Origin: Bacteroidia bacterium
Lineage (GTDB): Bacteria; Bacteroidota; Bacteroidia; Bacteroidales; VadinHA17
Length of the DNA: 53,248 nt
Direction of reading: 5' to 3'
Assembly: GCA_026391555.1 (NCBI GenBank)
Contig: JAPLEB010000110.1
Location: 1-53,248 of the forward strand
Part shown: positions 7,426 to 16,164 of the stretch, piece by piece
Layout of the letters: the number at the start of each line of letters is the position of its first letter
Numbering within the stretch: the first letter of the stretch is position 1
Notes under the pieces: model-generated
Databases searched by the model: none
What the model was told of the DNA's origin: nothing
What the model saw: the letters and a program-made list of their open reading frames with translations, nothing else
Made by a program: the position numbers and the translations under genes

Positions 7426-9120
7426 TTACTGATTTCTAATATTTGTATTAATAATATTAAGAATTTCTTCCTCTGCAGCAATAGCTTTCGCTTCTATATC
7501 CTCACCTCTAGTAATAATTGTGCTTACAAAATCTTTGTCCTGAAGTCCCGATGCATTAATTTTAACATTCAGAAAAGCTCCTCTAATACACGATCTGAGA
7601 GCTAATGCCCCTACTCCCGCGTCTGTTATAGAATTTGGATTTCCTTTTTCGACCATTTCCCTTATTAATTCGAAACCCAAAAAGGCTGTTTCCATTACTC
7701 TGCCAGGAACCATGGTTGCATTTTTGGTTGTTTCCTGGATGGCCACATTCCTAAACTTTTTTTCTTCTTCAGATTTTTTCGGAAGTGCATAAGCTTCAAT
7801 AATCCTGTTGAATGCTGCAGTATCCTCATCAACAAGATGCAAAAGACTGTTTTGAATTACTTTCCCCTTTTCTGCCCATTCTGAAAACTCCTTCCACCGG
7901 TCGTCCCATCCCCTCTTGTGGCTCGAAAGGTTCGCTACCATTGTCCCAAGTGCTACTCCGAGGGCACCCATATATGCTGATATTGAGCCTCCTCCCGGGG
8001 CAGGCGACTCTGAAGCAGTCTCGTCCATGAATGCCTTAAGATTCATGTCAATAAGTCTTGGTTTGCTTTTTTCTGCCATAACAAATTCAATTATTTTTTC
8101 TTCAGGTTTAAACTGATGAATGTCATTTAGTCCCATCGATTTGATGGCTATCTTTAGTAGTTCGTCATCGGATACTCCACCTGAACGCTGCTGTTTGGCA
8201 AGGAAATATCGTCCTGCATCGAGAAGAGACTTAAGTGGAATAAGTCCGACAAGCTCAGATCCTGTTACTCTTACACCTCTGGTTTCAGCCTTGTGACACA
8301 CCTCATCAAAAGCAATATGAACAGGTGTTACAGAAATATTTGTAAGATTCATTGATATCTGAGCTATCCCGTATTCTTCAATAAACCAGCCAATAGCCTT
8401 CACTGATTTTAATGAGCCAGGTATCATTACTTTTTCGCCATTTTCATCCATAACAATTTTACCGTTAACCGGATCACCTTCCCTTTCAGGTCTCCCCTTT
8501 TCTCTTACGTCACAGGCTATTGCATTGGCACGCCTGATTGAAGTCGTATTAAGATTAATATTAAATGCAACAAGAAAGTCCCTGGCGCCAACTGCTGTGG
8601 AACCTGATCGTTCATTGAAAACAGCAGGGCCGAAATCAGGTTTCCATGCGGGATCAGAAAGCTTCTTCCTTAGTCCTTCGTACTCACCTGACCTGGAGTT
8701 GGCAAGATTTTTTCTTTCCTCTTTATAGGCAGCATTCTCATAACAATAAACCGGTATTTCCAATTCATTACCAATCCTTTCAGCAACCTTTCGGGCATAC
8801 CTGACCGTCTCCTCCATGGTTATTCCCGAAACCGGAACAAATGGGCAAACGTCTGTGGCTCCCATACGGGGATGGGCACCATGATGTTTCGACATATCAA
8901 TAACTTCAGAAGCTTTTTTAACTGAAAGAAATGCAGCTTCAGAAACAGCTTCGGGACTCCCAACAAAGGTTACGACTGTCCTGTTAGTATCTTTCCCCGG
9001 GTCAACATCGAGCAATTTCACACCTTCAACCGATTCTATGACATCGGTTATCTGCTTAATTATTCCCATGTCCCTGCCTTCGCTGAAATTCGGAACACAT
9101 TCTATGATTTTCTTCTCCAT
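7426..9120 (-). CDS. ftcD: Formimidoyltransferase-cyclodeaminase (bifunctional)
   Basis: This 564-residue enzyme transfers the formimino group of formimino-glutamate to tetrahydrofolate and then releases ammonia to give methenyl-THF, the last step of one histidine degradation route. The N-terminal formiminotransferase half has VPNFSEGRD at the start and HHGAHPRMGATDVCPF near residue 80. The cyclodeaminase half begins near residue 355 and carries the APGGGSISA loop. The fused order is the same as in animal FTCD (about 540 residues). Downstream of hutI by 49 bp on the same strand, so probably co-transcribed. hutH and hutU are not in the window. Confidence 0.95.
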   Translation of the reverse strand: MEKKIIECVPNFSEGRDMGIIKQITDVIESVEGVKLLDVDPGKDTNRTVVTFVGSPEAVSEAAFLSVKKASEVIDMSKHHGAHPRMGATDVCPFVPVSGITMEETVRYARKVAERIGNELEIPVYCYENAAYKEERKNLANSRSGEYEGLRKKLSDPAWKPDFGPAVFNERSGSTAVGARDFLVAFNINLNTTSIRRANAIACDVREKGRPEREGDPVNGKIVMDENGEKVMIPGSLKSVKAIGWFIEEYGIAQISMNLTNISVTPVHIAFDEVCHKAETRGVRVTGSELVGLIPLKSLLDAGRYFLAKQQRSGGVSDDELLKIAIKSMGLNDIHQFKPEEKIIEFVMAEKSKPRLIDMNLKAFMDETASESPAPGGGSISAYMGALGVALGTMVANLSSHKRGWDDRWKEFSEWAEKGKVIQNSLLHLVDEDTAAFNRIIEAYALPKKSEEEKKFRNVAIQETTKNATMVPGRVMETAFLGFELIREMVEKGNPNSITDAGVGALALRSCIRGAFLNVKINASGLQDKDFVSTIITRGEDIEAKAIAAEEEILNIINTNIRNQ

Positions 9121-9169
9121 ATAATTATTTAATATTCAATCATATTCTTATTAATAATTCTGGCGCGGA

Positions 9170-10462
9170 TTACAAATCTGCGCTGGCGACGAGTGGGGGG
9201 CGCATAATTATTTTCCCCTTAAGTATTATCGTATCAATCAGGTTGCTGCCAAAAGCATACGGCATAAATTCGTATGAAGGTATCTCTTTAGTAATAAATA
9301 CATTAGCCACCTTACCTCTTGCTATTGATCCAAGTGAATCTGATAATCCCATTGCATAGGCTGAGTTTATTGTAACAGCGTTAATAACCTCTTCGGGAAG
9401 CATTCTCAGTTTGATACAACCCAACGACATGATCAGCTTCATGTTACCTGAAGGTGATGAACCCGGGTTATAATCCGAAGCGAGAGCTATCGGTAACCCT
9501 GCATTGATCATTTTCCTCACGGGTGGATCGGCCATGCCAAGGAAAAACGCTGAACCGGGAAGCAGGGTAGGCATTGTTCCAGATCCAAGAAGCGCTTCTA
9601 TTTCTGCATCGCCGGTACATTCCAGATGATCGACCGAAAGAGCGTTGTATTTAACTCCCGTCTGGATACCGCCTGAAAAACCAAGTTCATTTGCATGCAG
9701 TTTTGCAGGTAAACCGTATTTAATTCCTGCCATTAAAATCCTTTCAGTATCCTCCACAGTGAAAAAACCATGGTCGCAAAACACATCAACATAGTCTGCA
9801 AGTTCTTCCGAAGCTACAACCGGTATCATTTCATTAATAATAAGGTCAACGTATTTTTTCTGATTATTATTATACTCCTCAGGCACTGCATGAGCTCCCA
9901 TAAATGTTGCCTTAACTTCGATCGGACAGGTATCTTTTATTCGCCTGATAACCCTCAGCATTTTTAGTTCATCTTCAAGGTTAAGTCCATAACCGCTTTT
10001 TATCTCGACAGCGCCTGTACCAAGACTAATGATTTCACTTACACGTGTCATCGATTGATTAAACAGCTCATCTTCTGATGTTTCGTGTAGGTTCCTCGCA
10101 GAATTTAGTATTCCTCCTCCCCTTTTTGCGATTTCCTCGTATGATAATCCACGGATATTGTCGGTATATTCAATCTCCCGGCTTCCTGCATAAACAAGGT
10201 GTGTATGTGAATCGCAAAATGAAGGGAAAACAAATCTGCCGGTAGCGTCGATAATTTCAACCTGTGGATATTCAGTCATAATATTAACTGTATGAAGATC
10301 TTTCATTTTCCCAAAATCTCTGATAAAACCATCCCTGATATAGAGAAACGCATCCAATAGTGTGTTAAGCTGAGACATTTCATTACCGCGTACTTTTAAT
10401 CTGGCAATATCCTCTGTCTGAACAAGACACCTGATATTTTTAATAAGTAATCCCGTAAGCAT
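9170..10462 (-). CDS. hutI: Imidazolonepropionase
   Basis: This 430-residue metal-dependent amidohydrolase opens imidazolone-5-propionate to N-formimino-glutamate, the substrate of the next gene product. Metal-site motifs are visible: SFCDSHTHLVYAG (HxH), KATFMGAHAVP, LHANELGF and ALASDYNPGSSP. The length is slightly above the usual 405-420 residues because of an N-terminal extension (LLIKNIRCLVQTED). It is the first gene of the two-gene hut pair. The spacer upstream (10463-10563) is shared with a divergent outer-membrane protein gene. Confidence 0.94.
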   Translation of the reverse strand: MLTGLLIKNIRCLVQTEDIARLKVRGNEMSQLNTLLDAFLYIRDGFIRDFGKMKDLHTVNIMTEYPQVEIIDATGRFVFPSFCDSHTHLVYAGSREIEYTDNIRGLSYEEIAKRGGGILNSARNLHETSEDELFNQSMTRVSEIISLGTGAVEIKSGYGLNLEDELKMLRVIRRIKDTCPIEVKATFMGAHAVPEEYNNNQKKYVDLIINEMIPVVASEELADYVDVFCDHGFFTVEDTERILMAGIKYGLPAKLHANELGFSGGIQTGVKYNALSVDHLECTGDAEIEALLGSGTMPTLLPGSAFFLGMADPPVRKMINAGLPIALASDYNPGSSPSGNMKLIMSLGCIKLRMLPEEVINAVTINSAYAMGLSDSLGSIARGKVANVFITKEIPSYEFMPYAFGSNLIDTIILKGKIIMRPPLVASADL

Positions 10463-10563
10463 TTAGTCGTATAAATTAGGCTCTAAGGTAGCAAATATTA
10501 AAAAAAGAGGCTTGTATTTCCATTTTTCTTTATCTTTAACGCTATGAACCAAAACTATTATTT

Positions 10564-11910
10564 ATGAAAAAGACCTTGTCAGTTTTTCTTATAACATTGC
10601 TGGTACTCTCAGTATCTGCACAGGAAAAAAAGGTGAAAACCGGATGGAAGTTCGGGGGAGCGCTGCCGGCGATCAGCTTTGACTCAGATCTCGGATTTCA
10701 GTATGGAGCTCTTGCTGAATTTTTTAATTATGGTGATGGAAGTAAATATCCTGATTATCTGGATCATACTTATACTGAAATATCACATTATACCAAAGGA
10801 AGCGGTATTTTCAGGTTTATGTACGAATCGAATCACCTTATTCCCGGAGTAGAATCGACAAGTGACCTTAGTTATCTTCCCCATCAGGCAAATAGTTTTT
10901 ATGGCTTTAACGGTTATGAATCATTTTTTAATAAAGATTGGATGGATGAAGAAGCAGCCGGTTACAAGACCAGAATGTTCTACCGTTTTCAAAGGAATCA
11001 GTTCAGATTTAAGAACGATTTCCAGGGAAAACTTTCAGGTGAACATTTTAAATGGAGCGCGGGTTTTGCCTTCCAGAATTTTGAAATCAGCTCAGTAAAC
11101 ATTGATAAACTTAATAAAGGTAAAGACCTTGCAGAACTGTTACCTTTAGTTAGTGTTATGCCAGGTCTGTTTGAAAGATATCAGGCGCTGGGGTTGGTTC
11201 CATCGGATGAGGCCGGGGGAGGCTGGGTTAATACAATTAAAGCAGGACTTGTATGGGATAGCCGCGATAACAGGCCCAACCCTATGAAAGGACTCTGGTC
11301 AGAGATAGGTATTGAGGTTGCTCCAAAGTTCCTGGGGAATGACTGGGGATTTTCAAAACTATATATCACACATCGTCAGTATTTTACATTAATAGAGAAT
11401 GATCTTGCACTTGTTTACCGTTTAGGATATCAGACAACCTTATCAGGACATTCTCCTTTCTTCTATCAATCGCAGGTAATTACATCAAGGCTTACAGGCT
11501 ACTCATCTGAAGGGTTGGGAGGCTACAATACTTTAAGAGGAGTCCTGTGGAACAGGGTTATGGGTGATGCCTTTTTCATGGGTAATGTTGAATTTCGATG
11601 GAAGCCTGTATATTTCAAATTCATAAAGCAGGACTGTTACCTTGGTCTTAACGGATTTTTTGATTTCGGAAGGGTCATAAAAAATATCAAATTACCGACT
11701 GATCTTGCAACTACTTTCGGTGTAAAATATACAACTGAGAATTTTTCAGATTACTTTAAACCAGGCGCAGAAAAGTTCCATATGAGTGCCGGTACAAGTA
11801 TAATGCTTGCAATGAATCAGAACTTTGTAATTGCAATTGATATCGGGAAAGCCCTAAATGAGCAGGATGGCAATATCGGATTCTCTATAGGACTGAATTA
11901 CCTGTTTTAG
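10564..11910 (+). CDS. Omp85/BamA-family outer-membrane beta-barrel protein
   Basis: The product has 448 residues, with a clear signal peptide (MKKTLSVFLITLLVLSVSAQ). The mature part looks like a C-terminal D15/Omp85 barrel without POTRA domains: alternating amphipathic strands, GLVWDSRDNRPNPMKG (a strand-turn motif shared with BamA/TamA proteins), and LGGYNTLRGV, which fits the conserved (V/L)RG motif of the inward loop. It ends in a typical aromatic barrel terminus (GLNYLF). Substrate or partner is unknown. It is a single-gene unit followed by a strong hairpin terminator. Confidence 0.8.
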   Translation: MKKTLSVFLITLLVLSVSAQEKKVKTGWKFGGALPAISFDSDLGFQYGALAEFFNYGDGSKYPDYLDHTYTEISHYTKGSGIFRFMYESNHLIPGVESTSDLSYLPHQANSFYGFNGYESFFNKDWMDEEAAGYKTRMFYRFQRNQFRFKNDFQGKLSGEHFKWSAGFAFQNFEISSVNIDKLNKGKDLAELLPLVSVMPGLFERYQALGLVPSDEAGGGWVNTIKAGLVWDSRDNRPNPMKGLWSEIGIEVAPKFLGNDWGFSKLYITHRQYFTLIENDLALVYRLGYQTTLSGHSPFFYQSQVITSRLTGYSSEGLGGYNTLRGVLWNRVMGDAFFMGNVEFRWKPVYFKFIKQDCYLGLNGFFDFGRVIKNIKLPTDLATTFGVKYTTENFSDYFKPGAEKFHMSAGTSIMLAMNQNFVIAIDIGKALNEQDGNIGFSIGLNYLF

Positions 11911-11936
11911 TCAAGAGTTTAACTCTTCCATAAATA

Positions 11937-11966
11937 AGCTGAATCCGGAAGGGTTCAGCTTTTTTT
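11937..11966 (+). terminator. Rho-independent terminator after the Omp85-like gene
   Basis: AGCTGAATCC and GGGTTCAGCT (11937-11946 and 11951-11960) form a 10-bp stem with one wobble pair around GGAA, followed by six T residues. It lies 27 bp after the stop codon, between converging transcripts. Confidence 0.85.
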
Positions 11967-12007
11967 AGCAATCCACCTTATCCCACTGCCCTTCTCTCGC
12001 GATCAAT

Positions 12008-12325
12008 TCACTCCAGCTCCAAAAGCACCGTTCCCTTGGAAACTTTATCTCCCTTCTTTACTGCTATTGATTTTACTCTGCCATCCATACTGCATCTCAG
12101 TTTATTTTGCATCTTCATGGCATCGAGAATCATCAGCTCTTCGTCCTTATTAACATCCTGTCCTGCTTTAACAAGGATGTCGAGGACAGTACCGGGGATA
12201 AAACTTAAAATAATCCGTGGGTCTGCAGGCTGGTAAGGCTTCCGGTTTTCAAATTTGCAGCTGATCCTCGTATGATATAAGGTGGTATTAATATTCAGGA
12301 ATCCAAGTTTATCTTTTTTAATCAT
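12008..12325 (-). CDS. Biotin carboxyl carrier protein (biotin/lipoyl attachment domain)
   Basis: A 105-residue biotinyl-domain protein. The biotinylation motif DAMKMQ is at 68-73, with Lys71 the attachment site. The preceding PGTVLDILVKAGQ and the following KGDKVSKGTVLLELE are the two symmetric halves of the hammerhead fold. Its partner is most likely the carboxyltransferase gene 33 bp upstream on the same strand; together they resemble the gamma and alpha subunits of methylmalonyl-CoA decarboxylase or the carrier and beta subunits of an acyl-CoA carboxylase. No biotin carboxylase is in the window. Confidence 0.9.
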   Translation of the reverse strand: MIKKDKLGFLNINTTLYHTRISCKFENRKPYQPADPRIILSFIPGTVLDILVKAGQDVNKDEELMILDAMKMQNKLRCSMDGRVKSIAVKKGDKVSKGTVLLELE

Positions 12326-12358
12326 AATAGTTCCATTAAATTATTAAAATGCGGTTAA

Positions 12359-13903
12359 TCAAAAAGGTGGTAAGCCGTGTTTTTTTTGTGGCATTGTAAC
12401 ATCCTTATTTTGAGACACTTCAATGGAATGCATTAAAAATTTTCTGGTTTCGGAAGGTTCAATAACGGCATCAACATACCCACGTGAGGCAGCAACATAC
12501 GGATTTGCAAACTTTGTCTTGTACTCTTCAACCTTCTGTTTTCTCATTCCTTCGGGGTCATCGGATGACATGATCTCTTTTCTGAAGATAATATTTGCTG
12601 CTCCTTCGGGGCCCATAACTGCAATCTCAGCAGAAGGCCATGCAAATACAAAATCGGCACGCAGATGCCGTGAGCTCATTGCAATATAGCCACCACCATA
12701 AGCTTTTCTTAGAATAACAGTCAGTTTGGGAACAGTTGCTTCACTGTAAGCATATAGTACCTTTGCGCCATGCCGTATAACGCCGGCATGCTCCTGATCA
12801 ACGCCGGGAAGATAGCCCGGCAGGTCAACAAGGGTGATAATAGGAATGTTAAAAGCATCGCAGTAGCGGATAAATCTTGCAGCTTTGTCGGAAGAATCTA
12901 CATCCAGAACACCAGCCATTTCGAGGGGCTGGTTGGCTACGAACCCAGTTGTACGTCCACCCATGCGGCCGAAACCAATTACTATGTTTTTAGCATAAAG
13001 TTCCATTATCTCAAAGAAATCCGAATTATCCACAATTGCCCTGATCACATCTTTTACATCATAAGGGAGAGTAGGATCCTCGGGAACGATCTTATTAATA
13101 TTATATTCAGGCCTGGGTTCGCCCGGCTCAAGCATTTTGGCTTTCTGCCCATTATTCCATGGAATGAAAGTGATGAGTTTTTTGATCTGATCGAAACACT
13201 CCTCTTCACTCAATGCAAAGAAATGGGCATTACCGGTCACCTCGCTATGTACCCGTGCCCCTCCCAGATCTTCCATAGATATCTCTTCTCCAAGAACAGT
13301 TTTTATCACCTCCGGTCCTGTGATAAACATTTTTGAGATATTATCCACAACGAAAACAAAATCCGTCAGAGCAGGTGAATAAACTGCGCCTCCTGCACAT
13401 GGGCCGAGAATAACTGACAATTGTGGAATAACGCCGCTTGATATAGTGTTGCGGAAAAATATTTCACCATAGCCGGCAAGTGAGTTAACACCTTCCTGTA
13501 TCCTGGCGCCTCCTGAATCATTAATGCCAATGAGAGGCATTCTCATCTTCAGGGCATGATCCATTATCTTTGTAATTTTTCTCGAATGCATCAACCCCAG
13601 TGATCCTCCCGCCACGGTAAAATCCTGGGCAAAAATTGCAACAGGAGCGCCATAGATAGTTCCTGAACCGATAATTACTCCATCGCTGGGTAGCGATTTT
13701 TTATCCATATCAAAATCGCGCGCATCATGCTCAACAAACAGGTCGTATTCATTGAAGGAATTTGCATCGAGCAGAGCCATAATGCGCTCGCGGGCTGTGC
13801 GTTTGCCCATCGCTTTCTGTTTTTCAATAGCCTGTTCCCCTCCGCCAAGAAGTACCTTCTCGCGTTTTTCCTGTAACTCACGGATCTTTTTGTTAAGTGG
13901 CAT
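12359..13903 (-). CDS. Acyl-CoA carboxyltransferase (propionyl-CoA carboxylase beta / methylmalonyl-CoA decarboxylase alpha type)
   Basis: The protein has 514 residues and the crotonase-type carboxyltransferase fold in two halves. Visible signatures are KRTARERI in the N-terminal part, GGSLGLMHSRKI, the oxyanion loop NDSGGARIQEG, the CAGGAVYSPAL segment, the second-half QPLEMAGVLDVDSSDKA, and GAEGA-type PEGAANIIF. The biotin carrier is encoded just downstream and an LptF/G permease just upstream. The reaction could be methylmalonyl-CoA decarboxylation (Na+-pumping, if a membrane beta subunit exists elsewhere) or propionyl-CoA carboxylation; the sequence read by eye does not decide between them. 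Confidence 0.9.
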   Translation of the reverse strand: MPLNKKIRELQEKREKVLLGGGEQAIEKQKAMGKRTARERIMALLDANSFNEYDLFVEHDARDFDMDKKSLPSDGVIIGSGTIYGAPVAIFAQDFTVAGGSLGLMHSRKITKIMDHALKMRMPLIGINDSGGARIQEGVNSLAGYGEIFFRNTISSGVIPQLSVILGPCAGGAVYSPALTDFVFVVDNISKMFITGPEVIKTVLGEEISMEDLGGARVHSEVTGNAHFFALSEEECFDQIKKLITFIPWNNGQKAKMLEPGEPRPEYNINKIVPEDPTLPYDVKDVIRAIVDNSDFFEIMELYAKNIVIGFGRMGGRTTGFVANQPLEMAGVLDVDSSDKAARFIRYCDAFNIPIITLVDLPGYLPGVDQEHAGVIRHGAKVLYAYSEATVPKLTVILRKAYGGGYIAMSSRHLRADFVFAWPSAEIAVMGPEGAANIIFRKEIMSSDDPEGMRKQKVEEYKTKFANPYVAASRGYVDAVIEPSETRKFLMHSIEVSQNKDVTMPQKKHGLPPF

Positions 13904-13927
13904 ATAATTCGATTTAAATAATAAAAA

Positions 13928-15064
13928 CTATTTCGGGGCCATTTTATAAAGCACCAGCGCAATTATTGAATAAAGGATATTTGGGATCCACATTGCCAGC
14001 ATAGGACCCAGGTTTCCTTTGAGTGAGAATTGTGAAGCAAACTGAAGAAACAGAATATAGGAGAAACTAAGTATAAGACCAATACCAATATTCATACCAA
14101 TACCTCCCCTGATTTTTCTTGACGACAGGGAGACTCCGATAAGTGTAAGAATAAAAACAGCAAACGGGTTTGCAAACCTTCGATGTTTTTCAATCAGGAA
14201 AAGTTTCAGTTCATCAGATCCCTGGAGTTGCAGCAGGCTGATATAATCATTCAGTTCGCGATAAGTCATCGTTCCGACAAATCCCGGATCTGTTGAAAAA
14301 CTAGTGGGTTTTATTGTAAGAGTAGTGTCAATCTGCTTGCCTTTGGTAAATGTCTCCACATCCCCCTTTATTTCGCGAAGATAATAATTCAGGGCAGTCC
14401 ATTTATGTATCGCTGTATCATAGATAACTAAGGCGGATGACAGCTTAGACTCGAGTCTTCCACTATCATTAAATTTTTCAATGGTGAAGTTTTGCCCCCT
14501 CTGGCTTAAAGGATTGTAGGATCCCATGTAGACATAAATATTTTTAAAAACCTGCCGGTGAATATTCACAACCGCTACTTTCCTGCTTGATGAACGGTAG
14601 TACCTGTCTTCAAAATCCATCCTGATAAGGTTTGATTTAGGAATAACAAAGTTGGTCAGGACAAAGGTGAATATCGCGATAACCAGGGCTGAAAGAAAAT
14701 AGGGCCACATCATTCTTTTGAAACTCATTCCACTGTTCAGGATAGCAATTATCTCAGTGTTGACCGCCATCTTTGAAGTGAAGAAAATAACGGAGATAAA
14801 GACAAACAGCGGGGCAAACAGTGTGGCAAAATATGGAATGAAATTTATATAATAGTCAAAAACTATTGCCCGTACAGGAGCCGCCTTCTCCATGAAGTTA
14901 TCTATTTTTTCAGCGAAATCGAAAACAACAGCAATTGTCAGTATTAAGACAAGACAGAAGAAGAAAGTACCAAGAAACTTCCTGATAATATAAGTATCAA
15001 TAAGTTTGATCTTCAGAGAACCTACAACCTCTCTGAAAGTTTTTTTATCATTAAGTCTTTCCAT
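13928..15064 (-). CDS. LptF/LptG-family lipopolysaccharide export permease
   Basis: A 378-residue inner-membrane protein of the YjgP/YjgQ family, a membrane partner of the LptB ATPase that extracts LPS towards the periplasmic bridge. There are three N-terminal membrane segments (around residues 30-55, 65-90 and 110-135), a periplasmic beta-jellyroll of about 150 residues, and three C-terminal segments. The first ATG (15064) overlaps the end of tgt by 43 bp. Homologues usually begin close to the residues KIKLIDTYIIRKF, so a CTG about 16 codons further in is possible. This tgt-lptG order is, to my knowledge, common in Bacteroidota. Confidence 0.88.
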   Translation of the reverse strand: MERLNDKKTFREVVGSLKIKLIDTYIIRKFLGTFFFCLVLILTIAVVFDFAEKIDNFMEKAAPVRAIVFDYYINFIPYFATLFAPLFVFISVIFFTSKMAVNTEIIAILNSGMSFKRMMWPYFLSALVIAIFTFVLTNFVIPKSNLIRMDFEDRYYRSSSRKVAVVNIHRQVFKNIYVYMGSYNPLSQRGQNFTIEKFNDSGRLESKLSSALVIYDTAIHKWTALNYYLREIKGDVETFTKGKQIDTTLTIKPTSFSTDPGFVGTMTYRELNDYISLLQLQGSDELKLFLIEKHRRFANPFAVFILTLIGVSLSSRKIRGGIGMNIGIGLILSFSYILFLQFASQFSLKGNLGPMLAMWIPNILYSIIALVLYKMAPK

Positions 15065-16149
15065 TTTTTGAAATTACCCTCTTCAATTTTTTTTCTTGCT
15101 TCACCAACCAGTCTCAAATAAAATGCCAGGTTATGTATGCTCGCGATCTGAGCCCCGAGGTTTTCGCCCGACATAACGAGATGCCTGAGATATGCCTTTG
15201 AATAGTTAAGACTTACGGCAGAAGGACCCTCAATATCTATGGGATTAAAATCATCGATCCATTTTTTATTCCGGATATTTATAGTTCCTTCACTAGTAAA
15301 CAGCATTCCATTTCGTCCGTTCCGGGTTGGCATAACACAATCGAACATATCAATACCTCTTTCAATGGCTTCGAGGAGGTTGACCGGGGTACCTACTCCC
15401 ATCAGATACCGTGGTTTATCGTCAGGCAGAATCTCATTAACAATCTCAATAATTCTGTACATCTCTTCAGCCGGTTCCCCCACCGACAGCCCTCCGATAG
15501 CATTTCCCTCTAATCCGGCTGAAGCTATTTTTTCAGCTGACAGTTTTCTAAGATCATCAAAGGTCCCTCCCTGGACAATAGGGAACAGGAACTGCTCTTT
15601 ACCCCATACTGTATCCGTTTCATTAAACCTTACAATTGCCCTGTCTAACCAGTGATGAGTAAGAGCAACAGACTTTTTGGCATAGTTGTAATCGCATGGC
15701 CAGGGTGCACACTCATCGAAAGCCATCATAATGTCTGCGCCGATAATCCGTTGTATGTCAATTGTGTTTTCAGGAGTAAAAACGTGCCTCGATCCATCAA
15801 TATGAGATTTAAAGATAGCTCCTTCATCAGTAAGTTTCCTGTTCCCGGAAAGCGAGAACACCTGGTAGCCTCCACTATCGGTGAGGATGGGACGATCCCA
15901 CGACATAAAATTATGAAGGCCACCGGCAGCATTAAGAATTTCAGTACCCGGCCGCAAATAAAGATGATATGTATTCCCAAGTATTATTTTTGCATTAATA
16001 TCATCTGAAAGATCGCGCTGCAGAATACCTTTTACAGTTCCTCCTGTACCAACCGGAATGAAAATCGGAGTAGGAATATCGCCATGAGCTGTCTTCAGCA
16101 GACCCGTACGTGCTTTTGATTCTTTATCCCTGCTCTCTATTTTAAACAT
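15022..16149 (-). CDS. tgt: Queuine/preQ1 tRNA-guanine transglycosylase
   Basis: This 375-residue enzyme swaps guanine-34 of GUN-anticodon tRNAs for preQ1 in queuosine synthesis. Substrate-binding and catalytic segments are intact: TDSGGYQVFSLSG, MAFDECAPWPCDY, GGLSVGEPAEEMYR and FDCVMPTRNGRNG. The usual CxCxxC zinc cysteines before the NYSKAYLRHL motif are missing (the segment reads GPSAVSLNYS), while the fourth ligand-position His (SIHNL) is kept. From memory this loss is shared by Bacteroides Tgt proteins, so it looks like a lineage trait rather than a defect. It overlaps the LptF/G gene. Confidence 0.94.
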   Translation of the reverse strand: MFKIESRDKESKARTGLLKTAHGDIPTPIFIPVGTGGTVKGILQRDLSDDINAKIILGNTYHLYLRPGTEILNAAGGLHNFMSWDRPILTDSGGYQVFSLSGNRKLTDEGAIFKSHIDGSRHVFTPENTIDIQRIIGADIMMAFDECAPWPCDYNYAKKSVALTHHWLDRAIVRFNETDTVWGKEQFLFPIVQGGTFDDLRKLSAEKIASAGLEGNAIGGLSVGEPAEEMYRIIEIVNEILPDDKPRYLMGVGTPVNLLEAIERGIDMFDCVMPTRNGRNGMLFTSEGTINIRNKKWIDDFNPIDIEGPSAVSLNYSKAYLRHLVMSGENLGAQIASIHNLAFYLRLVGEARKKIEEGNFKKWKDLMIKKLSERL

Positions 16150-16164
16150 ATTTACATATCTGTT

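Noticed and set aside
12770-13336. A 188-codon plus-strand frame
   Set aside because: It lies wholly antisense to the carboxyltransferase gene and has no recognisable domain.
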